This document shows, in pieces, positions 53,230 through 61,539 of a stretch of 64,000 nt of DNA. Each line of letters begins with the position of its first letter. Positions within the stretch are counted from its first letter, which is position 1. Both the position numbers and the translations under genes were made by a program. This stretch comes from Pedobacter foliorum (GTDB lineage: Bacteria; Bacteroidota; Bacteroidia; Sphingobacteriales; Sphingobacteriaceae): assembly GCF_013266735.1 (NCBI RefSeq), contig NZ_JABSNU010000012.1, positions 62,001 to 126,000 of the forward strand. The letters run 5' to 3'. Under the pieces are notes generated by a model. It was not told the origin of the DNA and searched no databases. It worked only from the letters and a program-made list of their open reading frames with translations.

Positions 53230-53730
53230 CTACCAATCGCACTCTAGCTTCTCATCGATCGTCCACGGTATTTTTACTTCAAACTCCACCTGCACAAGGT
53301 TCTCGTAGTCTTTAAAGTACGCTAGATCACTGACAATCCTAAAACCAATACTAAAGGATTCGTTTATATCGGTCATAGAAAATGTACCATTCCTGCCATC
53401 AGCCGTAACAAAACAATCCCGACCTTCAAAACTCCCTTTGAAGTGAAAGAATCCACTGTAGATATGTAGTCCATCTTTATGCTTATACATTCGCCATACT
53501 TCGCTTTCCTTTCTGTAGTCCACCCCCAACATATCGAATAAGGATTTTATTTCATCGGGAAATGCCTTATCTCTACCCTGAATGTAATTCAAACATTCAG
53601 GGCATTTACAATCTTCAGCACTACCATTAACGACAGAAGCATAGGTTGCTTTCGTAACTTCACGATCAACTGTTAAAGTCCAATCTCTAAATGCAACTAA
53701 TAGTATAGAATTAGTAGTTTTCATATTCAT
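53230..53730 (-). CDS. hypothetical protein with CKCPEC motif, 166 residues
   Basis: No family recognised with confidence. The N-terminal third carries CKCPECLNYIQGRDKAFPDEIKSLFDMLGVD, a Cys-x-Cys-x2-Cys motif followed by a helical segment that I associate with small immunity-type proteins in other bacteria; the rest looks beta-rich. No signal peptide. Two ATGs six bases apart (53730 and 53724) are both possible. The gene overlaps the end of the membrane-protein gene upstream by 20 bases, so the two are co-transcribed. Confidence 0.65.
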   Translation of the reverse strand: MNMKTTNSILLVAFRDWTLTVDREVTKATYASVVNGSAEDCKCPECLNYIQGRDKAFPDEIKSLFDMLGVDYRKESEVWRMYKHKDGLHIYSGFFHFKGSFEGRDCFVTADGRNGTFSMTDINESFSIGFRIVSDLAYFKDYENLVQVEFEVKIPWTIDEKLECDW

Positions 53731-54055
53731 ATTCCAATTCAGTGATAAGGACTTCGGGTCTTTTTATTGAGTACTTGAAGCTAATTGAATCTTCGACATC
53801 TAATCTTTTTGGATTATGATCCCAACCGCCGGAATATTCATACACCTTATTATTAAGCGTATATTTTACTCTTAGGCTACGACCTTTATAATATTTAATA
53901 CTTGTAATGATGCCTTTAGATTCTCCGAAACCTTCCTTTATCAGTTCTGATGTCTCAATCTGTTCTTTTTCAGCATTCACACCAATCCAATATAAGCCGA
54001 GTCCAATTGTAATTGTAATGGATAGCAAGGTGAATACAATTTTTAACTTCTCCAT
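53711..54055 (-). CDS. small single-pass membrane protein, 114 residues
   Basis: The product has one N-terminal transmembrane helix (about 5-26, IVFTLLSITITIGLGLYWIG) followed by a beta-rich domain of about 80 residues exposed to one side (SKGIITSIKYYKGRSLRVKYTLNNKVYEYSGG). The pattern is similar to DUF3592-type proteins. Its 3' end overlaps the CKCPEC-motif gene by 20 bases, so the two form an operon; a membrane-anchored partner for that protein is possible. Function unknown. Confidence 0.65.
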   Translation of the reverse strand: MEKLKIVFTLLSITITIGLGLYWIGVNAEKEQIETSELIKEGFGESKGIITSIKYYKGRSLRVKYTLNNKVYEYSGGWDHNPKRLDVEDSISFKYSIKRPEVLITELEYEYENY

Positions 54056-54183
54056 TTCAATTTGAATACTATAATATCCCTCCTAACAAATTAACGAAAT
54101 AATTAATAATTAATAATTCCCCATTCTCTTTGCAAGCATCAAAAGAGCGAAAGCCCTCATTTAAGAACTCACGATATACCTGC

Positions 54184-54246
54184 AGAGGCTGCGCCTCTAA
54201 ATAATAATAAATATTTATTGATAAACAATAAATATTTATTATTATT
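54184..54246. promoter_or_regulatory. double palindromic operator upstream of the DUF2975-XRE genes
   Basis: Arms 54200-54220 and 54226-54246 are perfect 21-base reverse complements with a 5-base loop. Each arm itself contains the 14-base palindrome AATAAATATTTATT (54206-54219 and 54227-54240), so the two palindromes repeat at exactly 21 bases, two helical turns, on one face of the helix. The pair ends 21 bases before the DUF2975 start. A further short hairpin AGAGGC/GCCTCT lies at 54184-54198. The layout suits cooperative binding of two dimers, plausibly the XRE protein encoded next. Confidence 0.65.
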
Positions 54247-54267
54247 GTCTGTAAATATAAACGCATT

Positions 54268-54885
54268 ATGAAAACATTTGGAAACAAATCTTTATCAGCA
54301 GTTATTGCAATAACTCTCAATGTAGTTTGGTGGATTGAATGGGCGGTGGCAGCCGGTTTCCTAGTATTATTGGCAGTAGCCGGACATATTAGAGGTGGAT
54401 ATGTTTTGCAACTTCCGGTCACCTTCTCTGAAACCACAATAAGTACAGTTCGCTCTATAAGCGGTAATTTTCCCGGTGGTCACATAAATACAACTGATGG
54501 TGTCTTATCCTTACAAATTCAAGCTAACAGTCCTAATATAATACTGTTATTGCTTGGGTACGGGCTTATTTTTGCTTCTATCAACATCATTACTTATCAA
54601 TTAAAGGTTATTTTCTCAAACTTCAAGAAGAACTTGCCATTTAATGCATTAAACATCAATAGAATTAGGAATATAGCTATAGTATTGATTGCCTATTCCG
54701 TAGTTCAATGGTTGTATACAGTTCTAGTGAATTTAATTTTAAGTTCCAATTTGAAATGGGGGCATATGGATCTCACCTATAATTTTAGTGTAAGCTATGC
54801 TCTAATGGGGATCATGTTGATCATCGTTGCAGAAATATTTAAAATAGGGCTTTCTCTTGAAGAGGAAAAGCAATTAACGATATAA
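54268..54885 (+). CDS. DUF2975-family membrane protein
   Basis: A 205-residue inner-membrane protein with four hydrophobic helices (about 12-35, 90-112, 135-158, 168-192) and one periplasmic or cytosolic loop. The layout, with LRNIAIVLIAYSVVQWLY-like third helix and an XRE gene following at once, is that of the DUF2975/XRE pairs widespread in bacteria. The role of the family is not known; membrane-embedded modulation of the partner regulator has been suggested by context only. The upstream region holds a double palindrome. Confidence 0.78.
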   Translation: MKTFGNKSLSAVIAITLNVVWWIEWAVAAGFLVLLAVAGHIRGGYVLQLPVTFSETTISTVRSISGNFPGGHINTTDGVLSLQIQANSPNIILLLLGYGLIFASINIITYQLKVIFSNFKKNLPFNALNINRIRNIAIVLIAYSVVQWLYTVLVNLILSSNLKWGHMDLTYNFSVSYALMGIMLIIVAEIFKIGLSLEEEKQLTI

Positions 54886-54887
54886 CT

Positions 54888-55109
54888 ATGGGGATTGTGA
54901 TTAACTTAGATGTAATGATGGCAAAAAGAAAGATGTCATTAAATACATTATCTGAACAAGTAGGCATAACTTTATCTAATTTATCAATATTAAAACAGGG
55001 AAAGGCTAAAGCTATACGTCTAAGTACACTTGAAGTTATCTGTAAAGCCTTAGAATGTCAACCAGGTGATATAATTGCATATGAACCGGATGAGGACAAT
55101 TTAATTTAA
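54888..55109 (+). CDS. small XRE/Cro-family DNA-binding protein
   Basis: A 73-residue protein that is almost entirely one helix-turn-helix: VMMAKRKMSLNTLSEQVGIT, NLSILKQGKAKAIRLSTLEVI, then CKALECQPGDIIAYEPDE. This is the YozG/Cro-CI short class that follows DUF2975 genes. It starts 2 bases after the DUF2975 stop. It is expected to bind DNA as a dimer; the double palindrome at 54206-54240 is the obvious candidate target (autoregulation). Confidence 0.9.
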   Translation: MGIVINLDVMMAKRKMSLNTLSEQVGITLSNLSILKQGKAKAIRLSTLEVICKALECQPGDIIAYEPDEDNLI

Positions 55110-55221
55110 ATACTTTGGTTAACCTTTTCCATCTCTACATAACTAAAGAAGAAGACATCCCGTTTATTTCTATCCAACCTCACAATCTATGTATTTCTTT
55201 TATTAATGAGGAAGCAACAAC

Positions 55222-55614
55222 TCAGAAAATGATTTCAATTACGGCTGATAAACACCAGCATATTGCTAAGACAGTAAGTATTCTTAATATCCCATTTGAC
55301 TTTTTTGAATCAATATTGAATACTTTATTTTCTCCACTTCCCTCCTTTTCTATTTTTAGTATACTGAAAAGAAAAAAATAATTTAGCCCTCCTACTATTA
55401 AACTAATGAACCACACTAAACCTTTATTTTGTGGAAATGATATAGCATCATTCGAAAAGATATTTATTACAAGCAGTACATTTGTTGTAATAAGGAAAAA
55501 AACACCAAGAGTGAGCAAAGATGCCAATATGTGGGTCAAAGAATTATAGCCGTCTCTCTTAACAAAGAAATTAAACAGAGTTTGATATACAAGTTCAATA
55601 GTTGTTTTAATCAT
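55222..55614 (-). CDS. small polytopic membrane protein, 130 residues
   Basis: The product has three to four hydrophobic helices (about 28-55, 66-88, 108-128) and short charged ends. No family recognised. A frame on the opposite strand overlaps it (55115-55381) but lacks a sensible protein pattern, so this strand is preferred. It is convergent with the XRE gene, with 112 bases between the stops, and has no near neighbour on its own strand. Function unknown. Confidence 0.55.
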   Translation of the reverse strand: MIKTTIELVYQTLFNFFVKRDGYNSLTHILASLLTLGVFFLITTNVLLVINIFSNDAISFPQNKGLVWFISLIVGGLNYFFLFSILKIEKEGSGENKVFNIDSKKSNGILRILTVLAICWCLSAVIEIIF

Positions 55615-55710
55615 TTTCTGAATGGTCTTCGTGTATATTCCAACAACCTCAAATTGAGTCTAAGCCACAACTTTTGTGAGTGAGGATGCACTGGAAATTC
55701 TATTAATGGA

Positions 55711-56418
55711 TTAATCATATACGATCCTTGCTGAGTCAAATCTTCGGTCGTAATTGAACACATCATAAATTAAACGGGCAAGTAGGATTTTGATCTCCAA
55801 TGCATCTTTAAACTGATCAAAATGATAGAGGTATACCCATTGCTCTTCTTCAAGAATGAATCCCAAAGCACTAATCTCTTTGCCATCCCAAAAAACCCCT
55901 CCATAATCATAATAAGCATCTTCATCATATAACAATGTAATTTCAATGATGTGGCCTTTTAATGTAAATCTGGCGAATATATCTGGTCTGGATTTAAAAT
56001 ACAGGTTAAAACCATTAAGAACCCCCTTAACCAAATCAAACAGCGCATTGTCAATCTCCTGACTATCGTATATTGGACTAATAGCAATCCGCTTCCATTC
56101 CGTGATTTTGTTTTCGCCTTCACGAAGCCGGTCTGCAAAATGATCTGCTCCCAATAGATCGAAATATTTTTTATATTCTTCACTGGTCAACATCTTGCTG
56201 ATATTTTTCGCTATGTTTTTTTCTTCTGAAATGAGCCTGTAAAATGGATTTTGTATGCCTTTAAGGATATCGAGTGTTTTATTGATTTTTCTCAACGCTT
56301 TATTATGATAATGAGCATAAATATAGTCTCCTTCCTCAACATATCCTGAAATCTGTTTTTCGAGTTCTGCTTTCTCTATTTCATATGCATCAATTAGTTC
56401 TTCAAGATCTGATTTCAT
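55711..56418 (-). CDS. hypothetical protein with N-terminal coiled coil, 235 residues
   Basis: I do not recognise a family. The first 75 residues are helical and charged (EELIDAYEIEKAELEKQISGY, then NKALRKINKTLDILKGIQ) and probably form a coiled coil. The second half (about 140-235) is mixed alpha/beta, with an acidic YDEDAYYDYGGVFWDGKEIS stretch. No signal peptide or membrane helix. The style resembles immunity or antitoxin-type proteins without a visible partner toxin. No neighbour is close enough for an operon. Confidence 0.6.
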   Translation of the reverse strand: MKSDLEELIDAYEIEKAELEKQISGYVEEGDYIYAHYHNKALRKINKTLDILKGIQNPFYRLISEEKNIAKNISKMLTSEEYKKYFDLLGADHFADRLREGENKITEWKRIAISPIYDSQEIDNALFDLVKGVLNGFNLYFKSRPDIFARFTLKGHIIEITLLYDEDAYYDYGGVFWDGKEISALGFILEEEQWVYLYHFDQFKDALEIKILLARLIYDVFNYDRRFDSARIVYD

Positions 56419-56466
56419 ATAAAGTTATCTACATAATAAATATATAACATTTTGAAATTTGATATC

Positions 56467-56976
56467 TCATAAACCTACTGTTTTACTTCTTCTTTCCATC
56501 AACACAGTATCTCGCCAAACTCCGTACATCTTGCCTATCTTTTCCCTGTAGCCGATTTTTCTAAACCCAAATTTCTCATGTAATGCGATACTGCCAAGAT
56601 TTTCAGGAAAAATGCCTGATTGAAGTGTCCAAATATTCTTTGTCTCACTCTCAGTAATCAGTCGCTCTAGTAGCACATTTCCAATCCCCATTCCTCTATA
56701 ATCCTCATGAACATAAACGCTTACTTCCATAACACCAGCATACACGGCTCTTGAAGAAACTGGACTAAGTGCTGCCCAACCGGTTATGATCTCATTTTTT
56801 ATTGCTACGAACCGGAGACCTTCTGAATGGCTCTTATTCCATTCCTCCCAAGTAGGGGCCTCTGTCTGAAATGTAGCCTTTTTTGTAGAAAATCCTTGTA
56901 CATATATGTCCACTACTGATGGCCAGTTAACAGGCAGCATCCCCTCAACTATTATGTTCGGTTTGTTTTCGTTCAT
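56467..56976 (-). CDS. GNAT N-acetyltransferase, phosphinothricin acetyltransferase-like
   Basis: A 169-residue GNAT-fold enzyme. The acetyl-CoA-binding motif is EVSVYVHEDYRGMGIGNVLLE (about 83-103), and the C-terminal end YGVWRDTVLMERRS is typical of the phosphinothricin acetyltransferase (Pat/Bar) group. Natural substrates of such chromosomal members are often methionine sulfone/sulfoximine or unknown small amines. The ATG at 56976 is chosen; a TTG four codons upstream is also in frame. It stands alone at the end of the accessory stretch. Confidence 0.85.
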   Translation of the reverse strand: MNENKPNIIVEGMLPVNWPSVVDIYVQGFSTKKATFQTEAPTWEEWNKSHSEGLRFVAIKNEIITGWAALSPVSSRAVYAGVMEVSVYVHEDYRGMGIGNVLLERLITESETKNIWTLQSGIFPENLGSIALHEKFGFRKIGYREKIGKMYGVWRDTVLMERRSKTVGL

Positions 56977-57153
56977 TTTATTACTCAAGATTTAAACATT
57001 GATAATCCAACTAACAAGGAATTAAGGCATTTGCTCCAAAGAAAGAAATAAGATAATTGATACTTTTAACGCTATCGATATCTTTTTTCAAAACATCATC
57101 AGATTAAATTTAATATAAAAATATTTTATTCATATCAATGTTACCAAGTTATA

Positions 57154-57184
57154 TTTGGATATTTAATGTCAGAATTTAACTTTG
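57154..57184 (+). promoter_or_regulatory. consensus promoter of the lipoprotein gene
   Basis: -33 TTTG at 57154-57157 and -7 TAACTTTG at 57177-57184, 19 bases apart. This is a full match to the Bacteroidota housekeeping promoter. The start site would be near 57191, leaving a leader of about 28 bases. Confidence 0.75.
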
Positions 57185-57218
57185 TTTTAACCAAATATTC
57201 CTTTTATCTCAAAATTTT

Positions 57219-58022
57219 ATGAAAAGTATTTTTTACGCCCTTTTAGCATCCGTTGTTTTCACTGCTTGCCAAGGCAACAAAGAAAACGCTGCGACTTACA
57301 CTCCTAGAGTATTAACCGCTACAGAAAAGTTTAACTACAATCCTGAAACCAGAGGTGATACTTTGGCTCTTATTAATGCCGTAGGCGATAAAAAAGAGGC
57401 TACAGAATTATTTAATGTAAAATACATGGATACGGTTATTCAAATCCAAACAAACCCTGATGATAAAGCCTCTGCAAATGGCAAATTCTCTTCGGCAGAA
57501 TATGTAAACACTCAAAAAACTACTTTGTTAGTGCAAATTGCAGACAACTCAGGTCTTCAGGCTCCGGTTTATCTAATTACAATTAATGATAAAAAACCAG
57601 AAGTAATTAGCCTTTACAGAGCATCTAAAGGTGCAGAAGATAAAAAATACACCAAAGGAATTACTAAAGTTGGAAGAGATGGATATGTTGTTAACAACGA
57701 CTTCTTTGTTACCAATGTTAATGCTAAGGTTTTCTTAATCAAAAGACAAAATGAAGATGAAAGAATCCAAGGTGATTTCATGGTAAAATCTCCTGATAAG
57801 CAAACACTTGCATTCTTATGTGCTAAGTCATTTTTTCAGGTTCACTACCCTACAGGAAAAACATACAATCAACCTTTAAAAACTATCCCTACAGCAACTG
57901 GTAATGAACTATTTGCCTGGGTAACGCAAAATTTTAAATGGGATAGAACTAAAGATGGTATCTCCTTTTTAATTCCTAACGACAATGATAGAATTGTTGA
58001 TTTAAAAGAATTTAAAAAGTAA
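57219..58022 (+). CDS. lipoprotein of unknown function, 267 residues
   Basis: The N-terminus MKSIFYALLASVVFTACQGN has a lipobox with Cys17. The mature part is beta-rich and polar, without a domain that I recognise; it contains many short hydrophilic turns and ends in a DRIVDLKEFKK tail. It is monocistronic: full consensus promoter upstream and hairpin terminator downstream. The strong promoter suggests a well-expressed envelope protein. Confidence 0.75.
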   Translation: MKSIFYALLASVVFTACQGNKENAATYTPRVLTATEKFNYNPETRGDTLALINAVGDKKEATELFNVKYMDTVIQIQTNPDDKASANGKFSSAEYVNTQKTTLLVQIADNSGLQAPVYLITINDKKPEVISLYRASKGAEDKKYTKGITKVGRDGYVVNNDFFVTNVNAKVFLIKRQNEDERIQGDFMVKSPDKQTLAFLCAKSFFQVHYPTGKTYNQPLKTIPTATGNELFAWVTQNFKWDRTKDGISFLIPNDNDRIVDLKEFKK

Positions 58023-58040
58023 CTAATACTAGTTTTTACA

Positions 58041-58077
58041 AAATAAGCCCCTGTGTCATTGATACAGGGGCTTATTT
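58041..58077 (+). terminator. hairpin terminator after the lipoprotein gene
   Basis: Arms 58041-58054 and 58064-58077 pair over 14 bases (GCCCCTGT/ACAGGGGC core) and end in a T-run. Strong intrinsic terminator. Confidence 0.88.
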
Positions 58078-58558
58078 TTTTGCCTCCTTATTGAAACTTC
58101 TCGCTTATTACCATTTTAGTGTCATATAAAACGTTCAAAACGACTTATTGCGTAGAATTACGTCGAATTGCGCCGAAAAACGCACCAGATGTAGCCCTGC
58201 ATTTATATTTTTCCTTATATTCAATTATTCAAATCGGTAGAATTTGGCTCTAAATTAAATTGATACTGCTACTTAACTAAATTCTTATTGTTTTAGTTTT
58301 GAATCAGAAAAATATTGCTTTTTCGACCTAAAATATAGTCGGCCCTCGCACCACCTTTAAACGCACCTTGTTCGGACCTCGTTCGACCACAGTCGAACAA
58401 AGGGCGAACAATATCAGTAGAAAGGCCGACCAATCTTAAGGACCCAAAAAAAATTAAAAAAGGAAAAAATTACTCCTTTTGAACACCTTAACAGATACCA
58501 AATGCAATTAAAACACTAATGATTTTACGTACATTAGATCAACAAATAAAAAAACTGC
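58078..58558. other. 480-base gene-free stretch with a structured GC-richer element
   Basis: No gene recognised. The element 58338-58430 stands out in composition and holds nested inverted repeats: GTCGGCC (58338-58344) with GGCCGAC (58424-58430), TTGTTCG (58368-58374) with CGAACAA at 58394 or 58405, and the tight hairpin GTTCGAC-CACA-GTCGAAC (58381-58398). It is about 130 bases upstream of the M3 peptidase start. It may be a folded 5' leader, a small RNA or a dispersed repeat. At 58140-58185 there is also a run of related GCGTAGAATTACGTCGAATT words. Confidence 0.5.
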
Positions 58559-60703
58559 ATGAAAACATCTTTAAAGGTTCCTTTGGTTGCGATGCTTGCA
58601 ATTCTAACCTCTTGTCAAAATAACGACAAAAAATCTACAGCTAACGATACAGCTCTATCTCCATCAAATCCTTTTCTTAGTCAAAGCAAATTGCCTTATC
58701 AGGCTCCAGATTTTAATCAGATAAAAGATGCCGATTTTAGACCTGCATTTGAAGAAGGAATGAAAATCCATTTAGAAGAGATTCTTAAAATTGCAAACAA
58801 TACCGAAGCGCCAACATTCGAAAACACGCTTGTGGCAATGGAGAAATCAGGCGAAATGCTGACAAGAGTGAACAGGATATTTGGCTTGCTCACCGGTGCA
58901 AATACAAACGATGACCTGCAGAAATTACAAGAAGAGATTGCGCCTAAACTTGCAGCTCATCAAGATGCAATCCTACTAAACTCCGCCTTATTTAAAAGAA
59001 TAGAGTCAATTTATAATACAAGAGATCAATTAAAATTAGACCCTGAATCGAAACGGTTAATAGAATATCAATATCAAACATTTGTTTTAGCTGGCGCCAA
59101 ACTTTCAGATGCTGATAAAACAAACCTTAAAAAACTGAATGGTGAGGAAGCATCTTTAAGTGCAAAATTCTCAAATCAGCTGCTTGCAGCTGCCAAAGCT
59201 GGTGCTTTAGTAGTTAATGATAAATCGGAACTTGCAGGGCTATCTGAAGGCGAACTTGCCGCCGCTGCCCAGGCCGCAAAAGCAAACAAACTAGAGGGTA
59301 AATGGATGTTGCCATTGCAAAACACTACACAGCAGCCTTCTTTACAAATGCTTTCAAACCGTGCTACCCGACAAAAACTATTTGACGTATCATGGAATCG
59401 CGCAGAACGCAATGATGCAAATGATACCAGAAAAGCAATTGTTGAAATAGCGAAAATCCGTGCAGAGAAAGCCAAACTTATGGGCTTCCCTAATTATGCA
59501 ACATGGAAATTGCAGGATCAAATGGCTAAAACTCCTGCAGCAGTAGAAACCTTTTTTGATAAGCTTGTGCCATCTGCCACTGCAAAAGCTAAGATTGAAG
59601 CAGCTGATATCCAAGCAGTAATTGACCAGCAAAAAGGTGGATTTAAAGTGGAAGCATACGACTGGAATTATTATGCAGAGCAAGTTCGTAAAGCAAAATA
59701 CGACCTGGATGAAAATCAGATCAAGCCTTATTTTGAGTTAAACAAAGTACTTACAAATGGCGTATTCTATGCCGCCACACAACTTTATGGAATAACTTTT
59801 AAAGAACGCACAGATCTTCCGGTATATCATAAAGACGTTAAAGTGTATGAGCTATTTGATAAAGACAAAACTACCATAGGCTTATTTTACTGCGATTATT
59901 TTAAACGTGACAACAAATCTGGTGGTGCCTGGATGGACAATATGGTCGGCCAATCTAAATTGTTAGGTACAAAACCAGTAATTTTTAATGTTTGTAACTT
60001 TACTAAGCCTGCAGACGGTGAACCTGCATTAATCAGCTTTGATGATGTAACTACTATGTTCCATGAATTTGGTCACGCGCTACATGGTTTCTTTGCTAGT
60101 CAGCAGTATCCAACTTTATCGGGCACTAATGTAGCTCGTGATTTTGTTGAATTCCCTTCGCAGTTTAATGAGCATTGGGCACTGAACCCTATGGTATTTA
60201 AAAATTACGCGGTTCATTATAAAACTGGCGAGCCTATGCCGCAAGCATTGGTTGATAAAATCAAAAAAGCAGGTACATTTAACCAGGGCTATGCGTTAAC
60301 CGAAATCCTTGCCGCAGCTGCACTTGATATGCAATGGCATAAGCTAGCTGCCACAGATCCAATACAGGATGCCGACAAATTTGAAATTTCAGCCTTGCAA
60401 AAAACACACCTTGATTTATCTTACGTGCCTTCTCGCTATCGCTCAAGCTACTTTTTGCACATATGGGGAAATGGTTATGCAGCAGGCTACTACGCTTACC
60501 TATGGACGGAAATGTTAGATCATGATGCTTTCTCCTGGTTCGAAGAGAATGGTGGCTTAACCTTAGCTAATGGACAGCGCTTTCGTGATATGATTCTTTC
60601 AAGAGGTAATACCGAAGATTATGGCAAAATGTTTAAAGATTTCCGTGGTCATGACCCAAATATTGCTGCGATGCAAAAATATAGAGGCTTAATTACCAAG
60701 TAA
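58559..60703 (+). CDS. M3-family metallopeptidase (peptidyl-dipeptidase Dcp-like), lipoprotein
   Basis: Zinc oligopeptidase. The 714-residue product has a lipobox LTSCQNN (Cys19), so it is exported and anchored. The helical N-terminal part forms the channel; the catalytic motif MFHEFGHALHG has zinc ligands His502 and His506 and the catalytic Glu503, with the third ligand Glu in the following FVEFPSQFNEHW segment. The late motif HIWGNGYAAGYYAYLWTE closes the site. It trims short peptides, probably periplasmic ones. A structured stretch lies in the long leader. Confidence 0.92.
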   Translation: MKTSLKVPLVAMLAILTSCQNNDKKSTANDTALSPSNPFLSQSKLPYQAPDFNQIKDADFRPAFEEGMKIHLEEILKIANNTEAPTFENTLVAMEKSGEMLTRVNRIFGLLTGANTNDDLQKLQEEIAPKLAAHQDAILLNSALFKRIESIYNTRDQLKLDPESKRLIEYQYQTFVLAGAKLSDADKTNLKKLNGEEASLSAKFSNQLLAAAKAGALVVNDKSELAGLSEGELAAAAQAAKANKLEGKWMLPLQNTTQQPSLQMLSNRATRQKLFDVSWNRAERNDANDTRKAIVEIAKIRAEKAKLMGFPNYATWKLQDQMAKTPAAVETFFDKLVPSATAKAKIEAADIQAVIDQQKGGFKVEAYDWNYYAEQVRKAKYDLDENQIKPYFELNKVLTNGVFYAATQLYGITFKERTDLPVYHKDVKVYELFDKDKTTIGLFYCDYFKRDNKSGGAWMDNMVGQSKLLGTKPVIFNVCNFTKPADGEPALISFDDVTTMFHEFGHALHGFFASQQYPTLSGTNVARDFVEFPSQFNEHWALNPMVFKNYAVHYKTGEPMPQALVDKIKKAGTFNQGYALTEILAAAALDMQWHKLAATDPIQDADKFEISALQKTHLDLSYVPSRYRSSYFLHIWGNGYAAGYYAYLWTEMLDHDAFSWFEENGGLTLANGQRFRDMILSRGNTEDYGKMFKDFRGHDPNIAAMQKYRGLITK

Positions 60704-60712
60704 CAGAAAAAT

Positions 60713-60733
60713 GCGAGATACTGGTTATCTCGC
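60713..60733 (-). terminator. hairpin terminator at the end of the Pr6Pr gene
   Basis: GCGAGATA (60713-60720) pairs with TATCTCGC (60726-60733). On the minus strand it is followed by ATTTTTC, so it ends the Pr6Pr transcript; the stem overlaps the stop codon of that gene. It may also act for the convergent M3 peptidase gene. Confidence 0.7.
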
Positions 60734-61348
60734 TTTGCTCCCTATCCATACAGATAAAAAAGACAGCCCTAGAAACACAAGCATTACATAAACGCAGTTT
60801 ACAAAAACAGTTTCGTATCCGTATTTTGCCACATCTACAAAAGGATAAGGGTAAAATCCGGATACTGATCCTCTAAATAAAATAAACATCAAGTAAATAA
60901 ATGGGTAAATAAGCCAGCTAAAAGTGTCTCTCCACTTCAATGTATTTTTGGGTACATACATTAACCAATACACCACAAAAATTAGTGGCACAATTGCATG
61001 CAGCAACTCATCAACCACCATTTGCAAGCCTTTAGGCTCCCATGTAAATCTTAATATTAAATTATAAATTATAGCCACCACACTAATGTAAACAGCTGTA
61101 GCTGTAAGTGTACCAGGCTTTGTAAAGAAACTACTCCCCTCTTTTTTAAACAAAAGCGCAGTGAAACATACTGCTACAATAATATTTGTTAAAACTGTAA
61201 AGAAACTGAAATACCTGATAACTGACTCATCAACAGGAACAAGAGCATTTTGAGTGGTTAGGTAAAATTGTGCAACAAGCGCAAACCAAACTCCAATAAC
61301 GCCTGCTATAACCAACCAATTACCCCTTTTAGCATTAATTTGTTCCAT
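60725..61348 (-). CDS. Pr6Pr-family membrane protein
   Basis: A 207-residue integral membrane protein with six hydrophobic helices. The features FFTVLTNIIVAVCF, a central LLHAIVPLIFVVYWL with a conserved His, and WRDTFSWLIYPFIYL fit the Pr6Pr family (six-TM proteins distantly related to FAR-17a/AIG1). The conserved His and Asp residues in the membrane suggest a hydrolase, which is known for the eukaryotic FAR-17a/AIG1 relatives but not shown for the bacterial ones. Terminated by a hairpin overlapping the stop. Confidence 0.82.
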   Translation of the reverse strand: MEQINAKRGNWLVIAGVIGVWFALVAQFYLTTQNALVPVDESVIRYFSFFTVLTNIIVAVCFTALLFKKEGSSFFTKPGTLTATAVYISVVAIIYNLILRFTWEPKGLQMVVDELLHAIVPLIFVVYWLMYVPKNTLKWRDTFSWLIYPFIYLMFILFRGSVSGFYPYPFVDVAKYGYETVFVNCVYVMLVFLGLSFLSVWIGSKAR

Positions 61349-61360
61349 ATAAGTTCAGTT

Positions 61361-61444
61361 TTATCGTCTGTGTTTACTCAAGTACCAAGTTACGAAAAAA
61401 GCAATAATAACTGTAATGATAACCCTTAAGCCAAAATTGTTTAA
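61361..61444 (-). other. possible remnant of a very small membrane-peptide ORF upstream of the Pr6Pr gene
   Basis: On the minus strand a frame that ends with TAA at 61361 encodes 27 residues dominated by a single hydrophobic helix (RVIITVIIAFFVTWYL) and a basic end (SKHRR), 12 bases before the Pr6Pr start. It has no ATG, GTG or TTG at its front: the frame begins after a TGA with TTA. It reads like a small membrane protein that has lost its start, or one that uses an unusual start. Confidence 0.2.
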
Positions 61445-61539
61445 TCAATAGCCATTAATAAACAATATTCGTAACCTATAACGCTTAAATTAGCTATCCA
61501 TTAACCAAATACTAAACCATTTTTAAAATTGAAGCATCC

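Noticed and set aside
54069..54437. 122-codon minus-strand frame across the DUF2975 start
   Set aside because: It overlaps the DUF2975 coding start and the palindromic operator; only its last 40 residues look protein-like, and I could not tie them to a family such as a transposase.
55115..55381. 88-codon plus-strand frame after the XRE gene
   Set aside because: It overlaps the minus-strand membrane protein, whose helices give a much more convincing protein. The plus-strand product has no recognisable pattern.
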